The notes beneath the pieces were generated by a model, which saw nothing but the letters and a program-made list of their open reading frames with translations, was not told the DNA's origin and did no database searches. 64,000 bases of DNA from Candidatus Rifleibacteriota bacterium. GTDB lineage: Bacteria; Muiribacteriota; Ozemobacteria; Ozemobacterales; Ozemobacteraceae. The stretch lies in NCBI GenBank assembly GCA_015232575.1, contig JADFZL010000004.1:326381-390380 (forward strand). Reading direction: 5' to 3'. Shown here in pieces: positions 61,233 through 64,000 of this stretch. The number at the start of each line of letters is the position of its first letter. Position 1 is the first letter of the stretch. Position numbers and translations under genes: made by a program.

Positions 61233-61913
61233 TCAGGTTTTTTGGGATGAATCTGGGAAGCTTGGTTGGTGGCGGACTATGATGCCTTCAACTAGATAGA
61301 TTACGTCTTCAGCAATGTTTGAGGCATAATCGGCGATGCGTTCGAGATGGCGGCTTACAGAAAGGTATGAAAGCAGGCTGTCGATCTGATCGGGATGTTC
61401 TTTGCCTTTTTCTGCTACGTACAAGTACATCTGACGATTTATTTTGTCTACTTCATCATCTGAGTTGCGTACTCTTCTTGCGAGAGAAGTATCATATTTC
61501 ATGAGTGATTCAAGGCTCTCGCGCAGCATTGCAAGAGAACGGTTCTGAATTTCTCCGAAGTTTATTGAAAGTTTGATTGCCTCACATTTGCTTAGAAAAA
61601 GTGCTCTTTCGGCAATATTCACAGCCAGATCACCAATTCTTTCAAGGTCAACATTAATTTTCAACGCTGCGATAATAAGGCGCAAGTCTATTGCAACAGG
61701 CTGGTGAAGAGCAAGAATTTTCAGACACTCTTCTTCGATTTCAACTTCTGCCTGGTCAATTTCAATATCAGAATCAATTATTAACTGTGCTTCTTCTATA
61801 GAAAGATTTTCAAGAGATTTAACAGCTCTGTGCACACGCGATTCAACCATTCCTGCCATTTCAAGAATTCTGGTTTTCAATTTCTCAATCTCATTGGAAA
61901 GATGTCTGGACAT
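61233..61913 (-). CDS. phoU: Phosphate-specific transport accessory protein PhoU
   Basis: 226 residues, with AGGAG upstream. Two tandem three-helix bundles show the PhoU pattern ExxxxDxxIDxxExxIExxCLxIL (DSDIEIDQAEVEIEEECLKI) in the first half and DDEVDKINRQMYLYV in the second. HLERIADYASNIAEDVIYL is the closing family motif. It binds metal clusters and links Pst to PhoR to silence PhoB in high phosphate. Last gene of pst, 12 bp after pstB. Confidence 0.93.
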   Translation of the reverse strand: MSRHLSNEIEKLKTRILEMAGMVESRVHRAVKSLENLSIEEAQLIIDSDIEIDQAEVEIEEECLKILALHQPVAIDLRLIIAALKINVDLERIGDLAVNIAERALFLSKCEAIKLSINFGEIQNRSLAMLRESLESLMKYDTSLARRVRNSDDEVDKINRQMYLYVAEKGKEHPDQIDSLLSYLSVSRHLERIADYASNIAEDVIYLVEGIIVRHQPSFPDSSQKT

Positions 61914-61925
61914 GTTTTTCTCCTG

Positions 61926-62747
61926 TCAGCCGAATCGACCGGTGATATAATCTTCTGTATGCTTATCGGAAGGCATGGTAAAAAGTTTTCCTGTTTCACC
62001 AAATTCAATAAGAGAACCTTCATAGAAAAAACCCGTATAGTCGGAAACACGCGCTGCCTGCTGCATGTTATGTGTAACAATGATTATCGTAATTTTTCTT
62101 CGAAGCTCATCAATCAGATCTTCAATTCTGGCACTCGAACGAGGGTCAAGTGCCGATGTGGGTTCGTCCATCAAGAGAATCTGTGGATCAACAGCAAGCG
62201 CTCTTGCCATGCAAAGTCTCTGCTGCTGTCCCCCGGAAAGGCCCATGGCATTACTTTTCAACCGGTCTTTGACTTCATCCCAGAGCGCTGCTCGTTTCAA
62301 GCTGCTTTCAATGATTTCATTCAGAATATCTTTTTCGCTTATTCCTTTTAACCGCGGACCATAGGCGACATTATCAAATATGCTTTTCGGAAATGGGTTT
62401 GGTTTCTGAAAAACCATTCCAATTCTCTGTCTCAAGGAAATTACGTCTGTTTCACCTGAATAAATATTTCTTCCTTCAAAATTGAGTTCACCCTTAACAT
62501 TGACAGATGGAATCAAGTCATTCATTCTGTTAATTGCTCTGAGAAATGTACTTTTTCCGCAACCAGACGGGCCTATTATTGCGGTGACAATTTCTTTTGA
62601 AATATCAATTTCGACATTCTTTACGGCTTCATTCAAACCATAAAAAACCGAAAAATTCTTCGCGCTCAACTCTACATCTTTTTTTGGAATAGCGCTGCCG
62701 CTTTTAACTTGAAATTTTCGGTTGTCGGCTGAGTTTATGCTTCCCAT
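61926..62747 (-). CDS. pstB: Phosphate ABC transporter ATPase PstB
   Basis: 273 residues, with AAAGGATG before the ATG. Walker [12 protein letters not shown], the PstB-typical [14 protein letters not shown]-loop [13 protein letters not shown], signature [15 protein letters not shown], Walker [14 protein letters not shown] and switch His in VTHNMQQA are intact. Powers phosphate import with PstA, whose gene ends 3 bp upstream. Confidence 0.96.
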   Translation of the reverse strand: MGSINSADNRKFQVKSGSAIPKKDVELSAKNFSVFYGLNEAVKNVEIDISKEIVTAIIGPSGCGKSTFLRAINRMNDLIPSVNVKGELNFEGRNIYSGETDVISLRQRIGMVFQKPNPFPKSIFDNVAYGPRLKGISEKDILNEIIESSLKRAALWDEVKDRLKSNAMGLSGGQQQRLCMARALAVDPQILLMDEPTSALDPRSSARIEDLIDELRRKITIIIVTHNMQQAARVSDYTGFFYEGSLIEFGETGKLFTMPSDKHTEDYITGRFG

Positions 62748-62750
62748 TAT

Positions 62751-64000
62751 TCATCCTTTCATCTTATTGAATGCTCTGTTTCGCAGGAATATTGCAATGC
62801 AATTCATCACCAGAACAATCATTATCAGCGTAAATACCATTCCATACTGAACATGACGTATCTGATCGACTTTCTGGTGTTCAGTTGCAAGGTTATATAT
62901 GTTCCATGAAAGCGCGGGAGTAGGTTGCGAAAATACGTCCATGAGCCCCGGAGCTTCGCCAAGACTTACAGCAGCAGTAAATATAATCGGAGCTGTTTCA
63001 CCGGCAGCTCTGCCCATGCTTATTATTATTCCGGTGAGAATTCCAGGCAATGCCGCTGGTAAAACAACGCTGACAATCATTTTCCACGGACTTGCGCCCA
63101 GACTTAACGCTGCCTCCCGGTATGTTTTCGGAACCGCAAGAATCGCTTCTTCAGATGCCCTTATTATGACTGGAAGAATTAACAAGCCCAGCGTTAGAGA
63201 ACCTGCAAAAACACTTTTCGATTCAGAAATTTTCATGGTGTTAATGAAAAACGCAAGCCCGAAAAGACCAAACACTATGCTTGGAACTCCGGACAACGTA
63301 CTTATTAATGTTCTTAGAAGGCTTGTAAGCCAATTCTGTCGTGCATATTCAGTAAGGTAAATCGCAGAAAGAATTCCAATCGGGACAGCGATAAGCATTG
63401 CCCCGACAGTTAGAAGAATTGTACCGGTAACTTCTGGTCCAATTCCTCCAAAAAAATGGCTGTCTTTTGAGGAATCGGTCAGGAAACGCCAGTAAAATAC
63501 TATCTCAGGACGCATTATTTCATTAAAGTTCTTTTTGAGAAAAGGGAATGCAAAAGATAGTGCAGTTCCGGAAAACAGATCTGCACGTGGTTTCAAGATT
63601 TTATGACCCATCTTCGTCGGATTAGAATAATCGTATTCTTCGACGAACAAAATATTATTAAGTTTTTCCGATGCTTTGTCCCAGCGCGTTGTTCCATATC
63701 TGCACCTTGGAAGCTCTGGAATGCTCTCTCCGGGAAGAACACCAATCAGCTCACGTAATGATGTCTGAAAATCTGAATATGCTGATTTATACTCTCTCTT
63801 TTTGCTGGCAGGCATTTCAGAAAGTTCCTTTTCAAAAGCTTTCATCGCATCGAAAAGCGGCAGAAGTGCGTGCTTCTGGTCATTTATTTCCTGTTTAATG
63901 CTTTCCGAGTTTTCTCTTCTAAAGAGTTCATTTTGCACTCTTCTGAATTCAATGGTACCTTTAAAAATGAAAGCACCTATTCCAAGTGAAAAAATCGGAT
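62751..64000 (-). CDS. pstA: Phosphate ABC transporter permease PstA, 5' end beyond window
   Basis: The frame is open to the right edge of the window. A GTG at 63938 could start a 395-residue protein, but the sequence before it encodes a hydrophobic stretch (FSLGIGAFIF) that looks like the first transmembrane helix, so the true start is probably outside. The permease core has TGTILLTVGAMLIAVPIGIL, GVPSIVFGLFGLAFF and the EAA loop EAALSLGASPWKMI, with GRAAGETAPI typical of PstA. Between TM1 and the core lies an extra hydrophilic segment of about 150 residues absent from standard ~290-residue PstA. First visible gene of the pstA-pstB-phoU run. Confidence 0.88.
   Translation of the reverse strand, partial: PIFSLGIGAFIFKGTIEFRRVQNELFRRENSESIKQEINDQKHALLPLFDAMKAFEKELSEMPASKKREYKSAYSDFQTSLRELIGVLPGESIPELPRCRYGTTRWDKASEKLNNILFVEEYDYSNPTKMGHKILKPRADLFSGTALSFAFPFLKKNFNEIMRPEIVFYWRFLTDSSKDSHFFGGIGPEVTGTILLTVGAMLIAVPIGILSAIYLTEYARQNWLTSLLRTLISTLSGVPSIVFGLFGLAFFINTMKISESKSVFAGSLTLGLLILPVIIRASEEAILAVPKTYREAALSLGASPWKMIVSVVLPAALPGILTGIIISMGRAAGETAPIIFTAAVSLGEAPGLMDVFSQPTPALSWNIYNLATEHQKVDQIRHVQYGMVFTLIMIVLVMNCIAIFLRNRAFNKMKG

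Overview
The window is AT-rich chromosomal DNA from a diderm (Gram-negative-type) bacterium. Evidence for an outer membrane: at least three predicted outer-membrane beta-barrels ending in an aromatic residue, a TolC/MFP/RND tripartite pump, a lipobox lipoprotein and LolD/MacB-type ABC parts. A clear WhiA homologue, a SpoIID/LytB protein, a gingipain-like C25 peptidase with a PEGA domain, multi-domain membrane class III cyclases, PilZ proteins and pseudopilins point to an uncultured, deep-branching lineage. Riflebacteria/Ozemobacteria-like is my guess, but no rRNA or taxonomic marker is present. No tRNA, rRNA, CRISPR array or complete insertion sequence was seen.

Layout. 1-5000 (minus): operon FecR-domain periplasmic protein, outer-membrane barrel, lipoprotein (cut by the left edge). 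5475-9650 (minus): cheV, GT-C glycosyltransferase, an inactivated class II glutamine-amidotransferase-like protein, PfkB kinase. 9870-12991 (minus): three pilin-like proteins, one with a Ser/Thr minisatellite. 13541-15976 (plus): S4 RNA-binding protein, SpoIID/LytB protein, small helical protein. 16332-21767 (minus): two large tandem paralogues of unknown function. 22045-28000 (minus): WhiA, DnaB-like ATPase, TPR protein, HEAT protein. 28124-31617 (minus): Amt transporter and a NarX/NarL-type two-component pair. 32126-35221 (plus): C25 peptidase, then a UPF0175 gene with a duplicated fragment. 35928-42674 (plus): TetR regulator, TolC, MFP, RND pump and a PII-like accessory protein. 42894-50081 (minus): two membrane class III cyclases and a double PilZ protein. 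50543-57283 (plus): M4/M36-type metallopeptidase, outer-membrane protein, FMN-binding-like lumenal protein, OB-fold protein, FtsX/LolD-type ABC transporter. 57705-64000: phoB-phoR (plus) converging on an Rpn-type nuclease gene and pstA-pstB-phoU (minus).

How parts work together. The phosphate genes form a full sensing and uptake module, with a triple 11-bp-spaced repeat upstream of phoB that looks like a PHO box. The TetR gene has a perfect 28-bp palindrome at its promoter and probably self-regulates the pump operon. The most striking point is the cyclase pair. The upstream cyclase has lost the first metal-binding Asp but keeps the transition-state Asn/Arg. The downstream one keeps both metal Asp residues but has lost Asn/Arg. 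Together they would build exactly one working active site, as in mammalian C1/C2 adenylyl cyclases, and they are translationally coupled by an ATGA overlap. A dispersed ~65-bp palindromic repeat occurs at least six times, mostly just downstream of gene 3' ends.
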